From the NCBI RefSeq assembly GCF_001295925.1, contig NZ_LJHQ01000037.1, positions 124,001-188,000 of the forward strand: 64,000 nt of DNA, written 5' to 3'. The notes beneath the pieces are model-generated. The model searched no databases and was not told where the DNA came from. It saw nothing but the letters and a program-made list of their open reading frames with translations. Shown one piece after another: positions 54,784 through 62,691 of the stretch (positions within the stretch are counted from its first letter, which is position 1; each line of letters opens with the position of its first letter). Origin of the DNA: Allobosea sp. AAP35 (GTDB lineage: Bacteria; Pseudomonadota; Alphaproteobacteria; Rhizobiales; Beijerinckiaceae). A program made the translations under genes and the position numbers.

Positions 54784-56235
54784 TCAGGCCGCGGAACGTC
54801 CTTCGGGGACCTGCCCGGTGTCGTGTGCTTCGACCGGCTGGCTCCAGGCGAAGAGGATATGAGCCGCGGCGCGCGCTGCAGAGATCCAGCCCACGGCATA
54901 CAGCAGATCCAGGGACAATGAGCCGAACCACAGGATGGTCCCGATGATCGCCACCAGTGCAACGGCATGGGACGCCAATTGCCAGGGGGTCGTGCGCGAC
55001 AATGTGCTGACGTCATGCAACGTGTTGAACAAGGCCAAGCCGCCGTAGAACAGGGCCATGACGGCGATGACATGGCCGATGCCGGCCCATTTGCTGCCGT
55101 CGAAGACGAAACCGAACTGTTCCGCGCCGATCGCAATCGGCAGAAACATCCCGATCGCCGCCGCGATCAGACCGAGCGTAGCCCAGCGCACCCAGAATTG
55201 GCGCCGCTGGCCGCTGTGCTGGCGCAGTCCATTCATGACCAGCGGACCCGACACCATGCCGAACATCTGGGTCGGCATGTCGAGCAGGCGCATCGCCAGC
55301 GCGACCTGCGCCGCAAGCACGGGATCGGTGGCATAGGGAAGAGCCAGCAGCGGCGCCGTGGTGAAGCCGAAGGACAGCAGAGCGGCTGGCAGCAGAATGA
55401 AGGGCGCGTCGCTCCAGCGTCTCGCCCCCCAGGCAAGACCGCGCCGTGACCAGAGCCGGGGCTGGGCCAATGCGAACAAGCTGTCGCGACGCCGCCACAG
55501 GAGGTGGACGGCCGCCGCCACATGGCCGAGCGCATCCGCCAGAAACAGCGCCAGGGCTTTTGGCCCGAACAGGCCGATCAGCAGCAGCATGAGGACGGGC
55601 TGAACCAGCGCCTGCAGCACGTTGCTGTCACCGATGGCCTTGAAGTCGCCTTCGGCCGTCGCCTCGGCCCAGAGCAGACGAAGCACGGCGCGCGCGGAGA
55701 GCGACAGGAAGAAGATCAGGGCGACGAATGGCGCGATCCAGCCGAGTTGCACGACCACCGCCAGCGCGATCGCAACAAGGCACAGGAAAGCCACCCCACT
55801 CGTCACCGCGAGGCGAAAGGCGAGGCCAAGCTGGCTGCGATCGCCGCTGCGGAAGAAAACGGCTTCGAGCCGCATCAGGGCCGGAATGGAGACCAAGGTG
55901 GCCGCAGCCGAAAAGACCGCGAAGGCGGCGAAGACATGTGGCGGGCAGAAATAGGCGGCGACCAGCAGCCCCCAGACCGAGATCAGCCTTGCCTGCAGGA
56001 AGCGCAGGCCCAGCATCGCCGCCGAGCCCAGGCGCTGGCGCAGGAGGGGAACGCGGCTTGCGACGAAGCGACGCCCCTGCGCCAGGGCGAAGGCAGGCCG
56101 GCTGGGCGGAAAACTCGCCCTCTCCAAGATGACATGAGCGACCATGTCGATCCCTGTGGCTGGACCATCGGGCAGGTCGTCATCTCGTCTGTTGCCGCCT
56201 GGGACCGACGAAGCGGTGTCGGTACTGGCGTTCAC
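54784..56235 (-). CDS. Polysaccharide flippase-like membrane protein
   Basis: A 483-residue protein with about 12 hydrophobic segments (SVWGLLVAAYFCPPHVFAAF, LVAIALAVVVQLGWIAPFVALIFF, PVLMLLLIGLFGPKALALFLADAL, WATLGLIAAAIGMFLPIAIG). The organisation fits the Wzx/MATE/MVF-type flippase superfamily, possibly exporting a lipid-linked saccharide. I use GTG at 56235 (AGGA upstream); ATG at 56145 is nearly as good. Function is by fold only; no polysaccharide genes are adjacent. Confidence 0.7.
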   Translation of the reverse strand: MNASTDTASSVPGGNRRDDDLPDGPATGIDMVAHVILERASFPPSRPAFALAQGRRFVASRVPLLRQRLGSAAMLGLRFLQARLISVWGLLVAAYFCPPHVFAAFAVFSAAATLVSIPALMRLEAVFFRSGDRSQLGLAFRLAVTSGVAFLCLVAIALAVVVQLGWIAPFVALIFFLSLSARAVLRLLWAEATAEGDFKAIGDSNVLQALVQPVLMLLLIGLFGPKALALFLADALGHVAAAVHLLWRRRDSLFALAQPRLWSRRGLAWGARRWSDAPFILLPAALLSFGFTTAPLLALPYATDPVLAAQVALAMRLLDMPTQMFGMVSGPLVMNGLRQHSGQRRQFWVRWATLGLIAAAIGMFLPIAIGAEQFGFVFDGSKWAGIGHVIAVMALFYGGLALFNTLHDVSTLSRTTPWQLASHAVALVAIIGTILWFGSLSLDLLYAVGWISAARAAAHILFAWSQPVEAHDTGQVPEGRSAA

Positions 56236-56374
56236 GAAAACACGATCCTGAAGCCGCGATGCTGCGCCGTTATGGTTAAGAGCCGGTAAAGATCGGGCAT
56301 GACAAGCCAGTGAAGGGCCTGAGGCCCGGGAGAGGCGAGCACAGACCGCATGAATCGGGCGGCTGCGTGGCCGC

Positions 56375-56920
56375 TCAGGCAAATTGCGCCTTCAAGCCTT
56401 CGAAACGCGCCAGCTGATCGGACAGCAGCACACGCTGGCTGTCGCGGCGCACGAATACCTTGAACATCACCTCGCCGGCACCGTTGAAGAACTGAACCGA
56501 GCAGACCCGGCGGCTCGGCAACTGGCGATCGACGACATAGATCGCGGCGCAGTTGGAGGCTTTGATATGCCCGCCGATCGGGCTGTCGCCATGGATATTG
56601 TAATAGCCATGGCCGAAGGAGCCGACCGGCAACGAGCCCTCGCATTCCAGCACGATGTCGGGGGTGTTGACGAGAAGCATCACCGCGCCCCAAGCGGCCA
56701 GTTCCTGCCAGAGCGCCTCGAAGCGCTCCGGTGCGATCAGGATGCGTCCCTCGGGGGGCAGCAGTTCGAGCACGGCGCGGGTGGAGACGCCGGTTTCGCG
56801 CGCCACCGTCTCGACCATGGCATCGGGCTTCTCGGCCAGCATCGCCCGGGCGCGCGCCAGCCCATCCTCCGCCGGAGCGGTCTGATCGATCGCCTGCGTG
56901 TCCGACATGTCCCGACTCAT
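56375..56920 (-). CDS. hutX: Haem utilisation cytosolic carrier HutX
   Basis: A 181-residue protein of the HutX/HugX group that handles haem intracellularly: ARARAMLAEKPDAMVETVARETGVSTRAVLELLP, then GSFGHGYYNIHGDSPIGGHIKASNCAAIYVV. It starts with an ATGA overlap with the upstream IsdG-like gene. Together with that monooxygenase and the divergent hmuTUV it forms a haem uptake/breakdown locus. Normal length. Confidence 0.93.
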   Translation of the reverse strand: MSRDMSDTQAIDQTAPAEDGLARARAMLAEKPDAMVETVARETGVSTRAVLELLPPEGRILIAPERFEALWQELAAWGAVMLLVNTPDIVLECEGSLPVGSFGHGYYNIHGDSPIGGHIKASNCAAIYVVDRQLPSRRVCSVQFFNGAGEVMFKVFVRRDSQRVLLSDQLARFEGLKAQFA

Positions 56921-57264
56921 TCCGCCGCCTGGCGCGGCAGGTGTGGATTGATTTCGCTCAGCACGGTCTCGAAGCCCTCGAATTCCGGGTGGCCGAGGAA
57001 AAGCGGCTTTTCGCGCTTTTCACCGGCATTGCGATGCGAATCGCGGAACTGCTCCGACTTGGTCCAGGCGGTGAACTGGGCCTTCGAGGCCCAGGTGGTG
57101 TGGGAGGAGTAAAGGGTGTGATCCTCCTTCTCCGGGCCCTTCAGGAGATGGAAAGCCATGAAGCCCGGCATTTCGTCGAGTCGGGTCTTGCGCGTGGCCC
57201 AGACGGTTTCGAACGCGGTCTCCTCACCCTTGACGACCTTGAAGCGGTTCATGGCGATGAACAT
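56917..57264 (-). CDS. IsdG/HmuQ-like haem-degrading monooxygenase
   Basis: A 115-residue ferredoxin-like monooxygenase of the antibiotic-biosynthesis-monooxygenase fold: FIAMNRFKVVKGEETAFETVWATRKTR, GFMAFHLLKGPEKEDHTLY and SSHTTWASKAQFTAWTKSEQFRDSHRN. Rhizobial HmuQ/HmuD proteins of this kind degrade haem to free iron. A His near residue 80 (DSHRN) may be the axial haem ligand. It overlaps hutX and faces hmuTUV across an AT-rich operator region. Confidence 0.88.
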   Translation of the reverse strand: MFIAMNRFKVVKGEETAFETVWATRKTRLDEMPGFMAFHLLKGPEKEDHTLYSSHTTWASKAQFTAWTKSEQFRDSHRNAGEKREKPLFLGHPEFEGFETVLSEINPHLPRQAAE

Positions 57265-57422
57265 CGGGATTGTCCTGTTTTCTGGTTCCGATCAGCGGGC
57301 GGCCTGCGCCAGGGGCGTGCCGATACCGCATCGGCATCTTGCACGATGTCGCAGCCTTCGTCCCGCCCTTGACCGCTTCTAGTAAAGCTGAATATCAACG
57401 TCAACAACGCCATTGTCGTTTT

Positions 57423-57445
57423 CAGTTTTTAATAATTAAAAACTG
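57423..57445. promoter_or_regulatory. AT-rich 10-bp inverted repeat in the haem-locus divergent promoter
   Basis: cagtttttaa (57423-57432) and its exact reverse complement (57436-57445) are separated by 3 bp. The region is much more AT-rich than the window. It lies between the hutX operon and hmuTUV, where an iron-responsive regulator would be expected to bind. Confidence 0.65.
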
Positions 57446-57538
57446 CTGATTACTTGGTCATTGGCAATTGCGGTCGCGCTGATGCTGTCTTCGGATTTCG
57501 AGGAAGCTAGCGAGGCTGCCGATCGGGAGATTTGCGTC

Positions 57539-58492
57539 ATGCTCATGCGTATCGGCTTTCCGGCCGACCGGCCCCGTCAGCCCGACCGGCGCGAGCTCTG
57601 CGCGGCGATCGGCCTGACCCTGCTGGCGGCGCTGAGCCTTTGGCTGCCGGGGCTGTCGGGGCCGGCGCTGGGGCAGGCGCCGCAGCGCGTCGTGGCCATC
57701 GGAGGCGTGATCACCGAGGTGATCTATGCGCTAGGCCGGCAGGATCGCATCGTCGGAGTCGATTCGACGAGCCAGTTCCCGGCCGAGGCGCTGCGCGACA
57801 AGGCCAATATCGGCTATGTCCGGGCCGTCTCGGCGGAGGGCGTCCTGTCGCTCAATCCCACGCTCGTGATGACGATCGAGGGCGCGGGGCCGCCGGGCGC
57901 GCTGTCGCTGCTTGGCGAATCCGGCGTCGGCATGGCCCGCATCCCCGAGGACACCAGTGCCGAGGGGGTCGCGGCCAAGATCGAGGCGATCGGCGCGGCG
58001 CTCGACGCCGCCGAGCCGGCGCGCCGGCTGGCGGCGCAGACGCAAGCGCGCTTTGCCGAGCTGGCGACGCTGCGGGGCACCATCGGCAAGCCGCGGCGGG
58101 TGCTGTTCGTGCTGTCGCTGCAGAATGGCCGCGTCATGGTCGGCGGGCGCAACAGTTCGGCGGATGCGATCATCCGCCATGCCGGAGCCGTCAACGTCGC
58201 CGACGCGATCGAGGGCTACAAGACCATGACCGACGAGGCGATCATGGCGGGCGCTCCCGACCTGGTCCTGATGATGCGCAACACCGCCAACCATGTGACC
58301 ACGCCCGAGGAGCTGTTTGCGATGCCGGCCTTCGCCGAGACGCCGGCGGCCAGGCAGAAGCGGCTGGTCGCCATGGATGGGCTCTATCTGCTCGGCTTCG
58401 GGCCGCGCACGCCGCTGGCGGCGCGCGACCTGATGGCGGCGATCTACCCGGAAGCGGCGATCCCGCCACTGACAACCGCAAGCGCTCCGTGA
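57539..58492 (+). CDS. hmuT: Haem ABC transporter, periplasmic binding protein HmuT
   Basis: A 317-residue substrate-binding protein of the HmuT type: a hydrophobic leader (LCAAIGLTLLAALSLWLPGLSG), then APQRVVAIGGVITEVIYALGRQDRIVGVDSTSQFP and ALRDKANIGYVRAVSAEGVLSLNPTLVM. It delivers haem to HmuUV in the periplasm. I use ATG at 57539 with GGGAG nine bases upstream; ATG at 57545 is possible. The stop overlaps the next gene. The outer-membrane haem receptor is not in the window. Confidence 0.93.
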   Translation: MLMRIGFPADRPRQPDRRELCAAIGLTLLAALSLWLPGLSGPALGQAPQRVVAIGGVITEVIYALGRQDRIVGVDSTSQFPAEALRDKANIGYVRAVSAEGVLSLNPTLVMTIEGAGPPGALSLLGESGVGMARIPEDTSAEGVAAKIEAIGAALDAAEPARRLAAQTQARFAELATLRGTIGKPRRVLFVLSLQNGRVMVGGRNSSADAIIRHAGAVNVADAIEGYKTMTDEAIMAGAPDLVLMMRNTANHVTTPEELFAMPAFAETPAARQKRLVAMDGLYLLGFGPRTPLAARDLMAAIYPEAAIPPLTTASAP

Positions 58493-59595
58493 CGGTCGCC
58501 GCTTCCTCCGTCTCGCGCCTGCCGGCCGGTCTGGCTGCGCTCGTCGCCCGGCGGCGGCAGGTCGCGGGCCTGGCGGTCGGCGTCCTTGCGCTCGGCTGTC
58601 TCGTGCTGACCCTGGTGGCCATCGGGCAGGGCGCCATCACGATTGCCCCAGCGCGTGTCGCCGAGATCCTGTGGGCGCGGCTGGCCGGAAATGCGGCGCT
58701 GTTTGAGGGCCGCGACGTGCTCGTCGTCATGAACATCCGCCTGCCGCGGGTGCTGCTCGGCCTGCTGGTGGGCGCCGCGCTCGCGGTGTCGGGCGCGCTG
58801 ATGCAGGGGTTGTTTCGCAACCCGCTGGCCGATCCCGGCCTTGTCGGCGTCTCGGCCGGGGCGGGTCTGGCGGCTGCGGCGACGATCGTGCTGGGCGACC
58901 GTTTTGTCACCGGCACGCAAATGAAGCTGCCCTTCGCCATCCTGCCGCTGGGCGCGTTTTGCGGCGGGCTGATCTCGACGCTGGCGCTTTATCTGATCGC
59001 GACGCGCCGGGGCCGCACCTCGGTGGCGACCATGCTGCTGGCGGGGGTCGCGCTCGGCGCCCTGGCTGGGGCCATGACCGGGCTGCTCGCCTTCATCTCC
59101 GACGACCGGCAGCTGCGCGACCTGACTTTCTGGTCGATGGGAAGCCTCGGGGGCGCGAGTTGGACCAAGCTTGCCGCAATCGCGCCGATCGTGATTCCGC
59201 TGCTGCTGGCGATGCCGTTCCTGGCACGCGGCCTCAACGGGCTGATGCTGGGCGAGGCGGAAGCCTATCACCTCGGCATTCCGGTTCAGCGCATCAAGGC
59301 GCTGGCGATCCTGCTGGTGGCGCTTGCGGTCGGAGCCAGCGTGGCGGCGGCGGGGCTGATCGGCTTTGTCGGCATCGTCGTGCCTCATCTGATCCGGCTG
59401 GCGGTCGGGCCCGATCACCGCCTGCTTTTGCCGCTCTCGGCGCTGGGCGGGGCGATGCTTCTCGTCGGCGCCGATATCGTCGCCAGGCTGATCGTGGCGC
59501 CGGCCGAACTGCCGCTGGGCATCGTCACCGCCGCGATCGGCGCGCCGTTCTTCCTGTGGCTGCTGCTGCGTCGCGCGGGGCCGCTCGATGTCTGA
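58489..59595 (+). CDS. hmuU: Haem ABC transporter permease HmuU
   Basis: A 368-residue FecCD-type permease with about nine membrane helices: NIRLPRVLLGLLVGAALAVSGALMQGLFRNPLADPGLVGVSAGAG is the signature, followed by TFWSMGSLGGASW and LIGFVGIVVPHLIRLAVGPDHR. The GTG at 58489 overlaps the hmuT stop (GTGA); an open frame further upstream is not used. Normal length. Confidence 0.95.
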   Translation: MTVAASSVSRLPAGLAALVARRRQVAGLAVGVLALGCLVLTLVAIGQGAITIAPARVAEILWARLAGNAALFEGRDVLVVMNIRLPRVLLGLLVGAALAVSGALMQGLFRNPLADPGLVGVSAGAGLAAAATIVLGDRFVTGTQMKLPFAILPLGAFCGGLISTLALYLIATRRGRTSVATMLLAGVALGALAGAMTGLLAFISDDRQLRDLTFWSMGSLGGASWTKLAAIAPIVIPLLLAMPFLARGLNGLMLGEAEAYHLGIPVQRIKALAILLVALAVGASVAAAGLIGFVGIVVPHLIRLAVGPDHRLLLPLSALGGAMLLVGADIVARLIVAPAELPLGIVTAAIGAPFFLWLLLRRAGPLDV

Positions 59596-60421
59596 GCCGC
59601 TGACTCAAAACGCCCTTGTCTGCGCGCAGGGCCTCGGTTTCACCACCGGGGGCAAGACGCTGGTGCGCGACGCGACGCTCGATCTCGCTCCGGGCTCGAC
59701 GACCATCCTCATCGGTCCCAACGGGGCCGGCAAGTCGACGCTGCTGAAGCTGATGACCGGTGAGGTCAGGGCGTCCGCCGGCCATGTCGCGATCGACGGT
59801 GAGGCCCTCACGGCCATCCCCGCCTGGCGCCTCGCCTGCCAGCGGGCGGTGATGGCACAGCATGCGCGGCTGGTGTTTCCGTTCAGCGTCTACGAGGTGG
59901 CAAGCCTGGGCGTCGACGGGATCGGCCGGGCGATGCCGCGCACGCGCCGCGACGCACTGGTGGGTGAATGCCTGGCGGCGGCAGGCGTGCTCGATCTCGC
60001 CGCGCGCCCCTACCAGACGCTGTCGGGCGGCGAGCAGCAGCGCGTGCAGTTTGCCCGCACGCTCGGCCAGATCGAGGCCGGGCGCAGCATCGCGGAGCGC
60101 CAGGCGCTGTTTCTCGACGAGCCGATCGCCAGCCTCGATTTGTGCCATCAGCTGGCCTTGCTCGACATGGCGCGTGCCATCGCTGCACGCGGCGTCGCGG
60201 TGCTGATCGTGTTGCACGACCTCAACCTGGCGGTGACCTATGCCGACCATCTTGTGGTGATGGACCGGGGTGCGATCATCGCGCAGGGCGCGCCCGCGCA
60301 GACGCTCGACGACGCGCTGTTGCGCCAGGTCTTCCGGGTCGATCTCTCGCTCAGCCGGGCGCCGGCGCCGGGGTTGCCCTTCCTGCTGCCGCAGCAGCAT
60401 CGGGCGAATCCGGCCGCCTGA
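59588..60421 (+). CDS. hmuV: Haem ABC transporter ATPase HmuV
   Basis: A 277-residue ABC ATPase. Walker A GPNGAGKST, signature LSGGEQQRVQFARTLGQIE, Walker B QALFLDEPIASLD and the switch His in VLHDLNLA. An insertion (IEAGRSIAERQ) between signature and Walker B is typical of HmuV. It overlaps hmuU by 8 bp. Energises haem import with HmuTU. Confidence 0.96.
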   Translation: MSEPLTQNALVCAQGLGFTTGGKTLVRDATLDLAPGSTTILIGPNGAGKSTLLKLMTGEVRASAGHVAIDGEALTAIPAWRLACQRAVMAQHARLVFPFSVYEVASLGVDGIGRAMPRTRRDALVGECLAAAGVLDLAARPYQTLSGGEQQRVQFARTLGQIEAGRSIAERQALFLDEPIASLDLCHQLALLDMARAIAARGVAVLIVLHDLNLAVTYADHLVVMDRGAIIAQGAPAQTLDDALLRQVFRVDLSLSRAPAPGLPFLLPQQHRANPAA

Positions 60422-60443
60422 AGCGATTTGGGCAAATTGATCC

Positions 60444-60501
60444 GATTCAGGGCCGATTCATCCTGAATCACGGCTTCACCATATCGCTCAACCCGCGATT
60501 C
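60444..60501 (+). promoter_or_regulatory. Cluster of four CcrM-type GANTC sites
   Basis: GANTC sites at 60444-60448, 60455-60459, 60465-60469 and 60497-60501 lie 50-107 bp upstream of the L,D-transpeptidase start. The first and third are arms of an 8-bp inverted repeat (60444-60451 with 60462-60469). Methylation by CcrM could time this gene. Confidence 0.6.
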
Positions 60502-60550
60502 AGGGGATCGGCGCCACATCTGCCGCCGGTCTTTATTGCGGGAGATGTCC

Positions 60551-61081
60551 ATGGCTCGACACCACGCTTCGCTGGCGACGCTGCTCGCGCTGGTCATCGC
60601 CTGGCCGCTGGCTGGGCCGTTCGTCGGCGCGGCCTCAGCGCGCGAGGTGGTCCAGACGCCCGATCCGCGCTACCGGCCCGGCACGATCGTGATCCGGACC
60701 GGCGAGCGGCGGCTTTACCTGGTGACGGCGCCAGGCGAGGCGATTCGCTACACGGTCGCCGTCGGCAAGGCCGGCAAGCAGTGGCGCGGCGTCAAATATG
60801 TCGAGGAAATGCAGGTCGATCCCGCCTGGAGCCCGCCGGCCTCGGTCAAGCGCGACAATCCGCGCCTGCCCGACGTCATTCCCGGCGGCTCGCCCCGCAA
60901 CCCGATGGGCGCGCGCGTGATCGGGCTGGGGCCCGGCGGTGAATACGCCATCCACGGCACCAACATGCCCGGCAGCATCGGCACGGCGGCGTCCTATGGC
61001 TGCTTCCGCATGCACAACCACGATGTCGCCGATCTCTACGCCCGCGTCCGCATGGGCACGCCGGTGGTGGTGCTGCCCTGA
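60551..61081 (+). CDS. L,D-transpeptidase, small exported type
   Basis: A 176-residue exported protein: signal peptide ASLATLLALVIAWPLAGPFVGAASA, then IVIRTGERRLYLVTAPGEAIRYTVAVG and the YkuD catalytic stretch IHGTNMPGSIGTAASYGCFRM with the nucleophile Cys. I chose ATG 60551 (GGGAG six bases before). The GANTC cluster upstream suggests cell-cycle timing. It ends 12 bp from the convergent hydroxyacid dehydrogenase. Confidence 0.93.
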   Translation: MARHHASLATLLALVIAWPLAGPFVGAASAREVVQTPDPRYRPGTIVIRTGERRLYLVTAPGEAIRYTVAVGKAGKQWRGVKYVEEMQVDPAWSPPASVKRDNPRLPDVIPGGSPRNPMGARVIGLGPGGEYAIHGTNMPGSIGTAASYGCFRMHNHDVADLYARVRMGTPVVVLP

Positions 61082-61093
61082 GCGGCGCTCATC

Positions 61094-62041
61094 TTAAAGC
61101 GGCACACCCGAGGGCAGGGGCTCACCGGCGAAGAACGCGTCGAGATTGCGCAGCAGCAGGTCCTGCTGGGCCGCCTGGGCGCTGTCGGCCATCGCGGCGA
61201 TATGCGGGGTCAAGACGACATTGTCGATCGCCTTAAGGCGATCGGGGACGTTGGGCTCGTGCTCGAAGACGTCGAGGCCCGCCCCGGCGATCGTGCCGGT
61301 TTCGAGCGCCGCGCAGAGCGCCTCCTCGTCGACGGCGATGCCGCGCGAGATGTTGACGAGGTGGCCGCGCGGGCCCAGTGCCCGCAGCACCGGCGCGTTC
61401 ACGGCATGGCGGTTGTCCGCGCTGGCGCGGACGGCGACCATCAGCACGTCCGACCATTCCGCAAGGGCCAGCAAGCTGTCCTGGTAGAGATAGGGCAATT
61501 CCGGGCGCGGCGTGCGGTTGTGGTAGCCGATCTCCATGCCGAACACGGCCGCCATCGCCGCGATCCGGGCGCCAATGGCACCGAGCCCGTAGATGCCGAG
61601 CCGGCGGCCGCGCAGCCCGGGCACGATCGGCATGCGCTCGATGGCGTTGCCCTGCCAGCGACCGCCGCGAATGAAGCGGTCGCCCTTGCCGATCTGGCGG
61701 ACGCTGGCGATCATCAGACCGATGGCGAATTCAGCGACGGCGTCGGCATTGGCGTCGGCGGCATTGCTGAGCAGGATGCCGCGCGCCTTGGCGTGAGCCT
61801 GGTCGACGCCTTCGATCCCGGTGCCATAGCAGGCGATGAGGCCGAGCCCGGGAAGCGCATCGATCAGCGCGGCATCGGTGCGCCAGCCGCCGACGGTCAG
61901 CAGCACGCGCGCGGCTTCCGCGCCGGGCGGCAGGGCATCGGGCGTGGAGCGTTCCATCGGGCCGATCACGTCAAACGCAGCGCATAGTCGCGCCACGAGG
62001 GTCGCGGGCATCTTGGGGGCCATCAGAATGGTCGGCTTCAT
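61094..62041 (-). CDS. D-isomer 2-hydroxyacid dehydrogenase
   Basis: A 315-residue NAD(P)-dependent enzyme: GLIACYGTGIEGVDQAHAKARGI, the Rossmann GRRLGIYGLGAIGARIAAMA, catalytic Arg in NISRGIAVDE, the Glu in FEHEPNVP and the His in LTPHIAAM. It resembles glyoxylate/hydroxypyruvate or 2-ketogluconate reductases. The ATG at 62041 is chosen over the frame to 62080. Substrate uncertain. Confidence 0.92.
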   Translation of the reverse strand: MKPTILMAPKMPATLVARLCAAFDVIGPMERSTPDALPPGAEAARVLLTVGGWRTDAALIDALPGLGLIACYGTGIEGVDQAHAKARGILLSNAADANADAVAEFAIGLMIASVRQIGKGDRFIRGGRWQGNAIERMPIVPGLRGRRLGIYGLGAIGARIAAMAAVFGMEIGYHNRTPRPELPYLYQDSLLALAEWSDVLMVAVRASADNRHAVNAPVLRALGPRGHLVNISRGIAVDEEALCAALETGTIAGAGLDVFEHEPNVPDRLKAIDNVVLTPHIAAMADSAQAAQQDLLLRNLDAFFAGEPLPSGVPL

Positions 62042-62275
62042 CGGTCGCTGCGCTCCGTCACGGTTGCTGCATCGCAGCATCCGGCGGCGCCGGACTCAAC
62101 CCGCATCCGTGCCTTGGGCGCATCCGCCTTGTGCATCGCTTGCGCCGCGCGGTTTTCGCGAAAAGACGAAAAGCTGGGCTTCCTGCTCTCGCCCCAGTGC
62201 TGGAAGCGCGTTAACGTAAGGTCGCGGCAATGACAGACCGGACGCAGCGTCGTCCGGCGCAACAGGGGGCTAACG

Positions 62276-62593
62276 ATGGATCATCTGGCCGACGTCAAGA
62301 AATTCGCCAAGAAACCACTCAACGAAGCGGCTTTTGCCGGCATGTCGAAATCCTATGCGCTTGTCATGAGCAAGCCCGACACCCGCTATGTCGCTTGTTC
62401 GGACGCCACCGAATTGGAGCGCGTGCGCGACAATTTTTTGAAGAAGAAACTTGGTTTGACGTCCGATGATCTCGACGCCTCCGTGAAGGCGATCTGCGAA
62501 CACATGAAGGCCGACAGGACCAAGTCGCGGCTGACCTTCTATTATCTCCTCGCCGAACATTACGGGAAGCTCGATCTCTTCGTGAAGAAATAG
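62276..62593 (+). CDS. DUF2853 family protein
   Basis: A 105-residue Lys-rich helical protein: HLADVKKFAKKPLNEAAFAGMSKSYALVM, then TRYVACSDATELERVRDNFLKKKLGL and KSRLTFYYLLAEHYGKLDLF. DUF2853 structures are small helical domains of unknown function. The ATG lies 12 bases after an AGGGGG stretch. No signal or membrane segment. Followed by a dispersed palindromic repeat. Confidence 0.92.
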   Translation: MDHLADVKKFAKKPLNEAAFAGMSKSYALVMSKPDTRYVACSDATELERVRDNFLKKKLGLTSDDLDASVKAICEHMKADRTKSRLTFYYLLAEHYGKLDLFVKK

Positions 62594-62600
62594 GGCTGGA

Positions 62601-62678
62601 CGTCATTCTCGGGCGAAGCGAAGCGCAGAGCCTGAGACTCTCGATCAGGAGATGCTCGGGTCAAGCCCGAGCATGACG
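62601..62678. repeat. Dispersed palindromic intergenic repeat, copy 2
   Basis: The outer ends (cgtcattctcggg at 62601-62613 and cccgagcatgacg at 62666-62678) are inverted copies with one mismatch. An inner 7-bp stem with 5-nt loop lies at 62654-62672. It shares its ends and gggcttgaccc core with copy 1. It separates convergent genes. Confidence 0.65.
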
Positions 62679-62691
62679 CCAGCGGCGCCGA

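Noticed and set aside
57532-58488. Extension of the hmuU frame upstream to 57532
   Set aside because: The sequence there is the out-of-frame reading of hmuT; HmuU homology starts at the GTG 58489.
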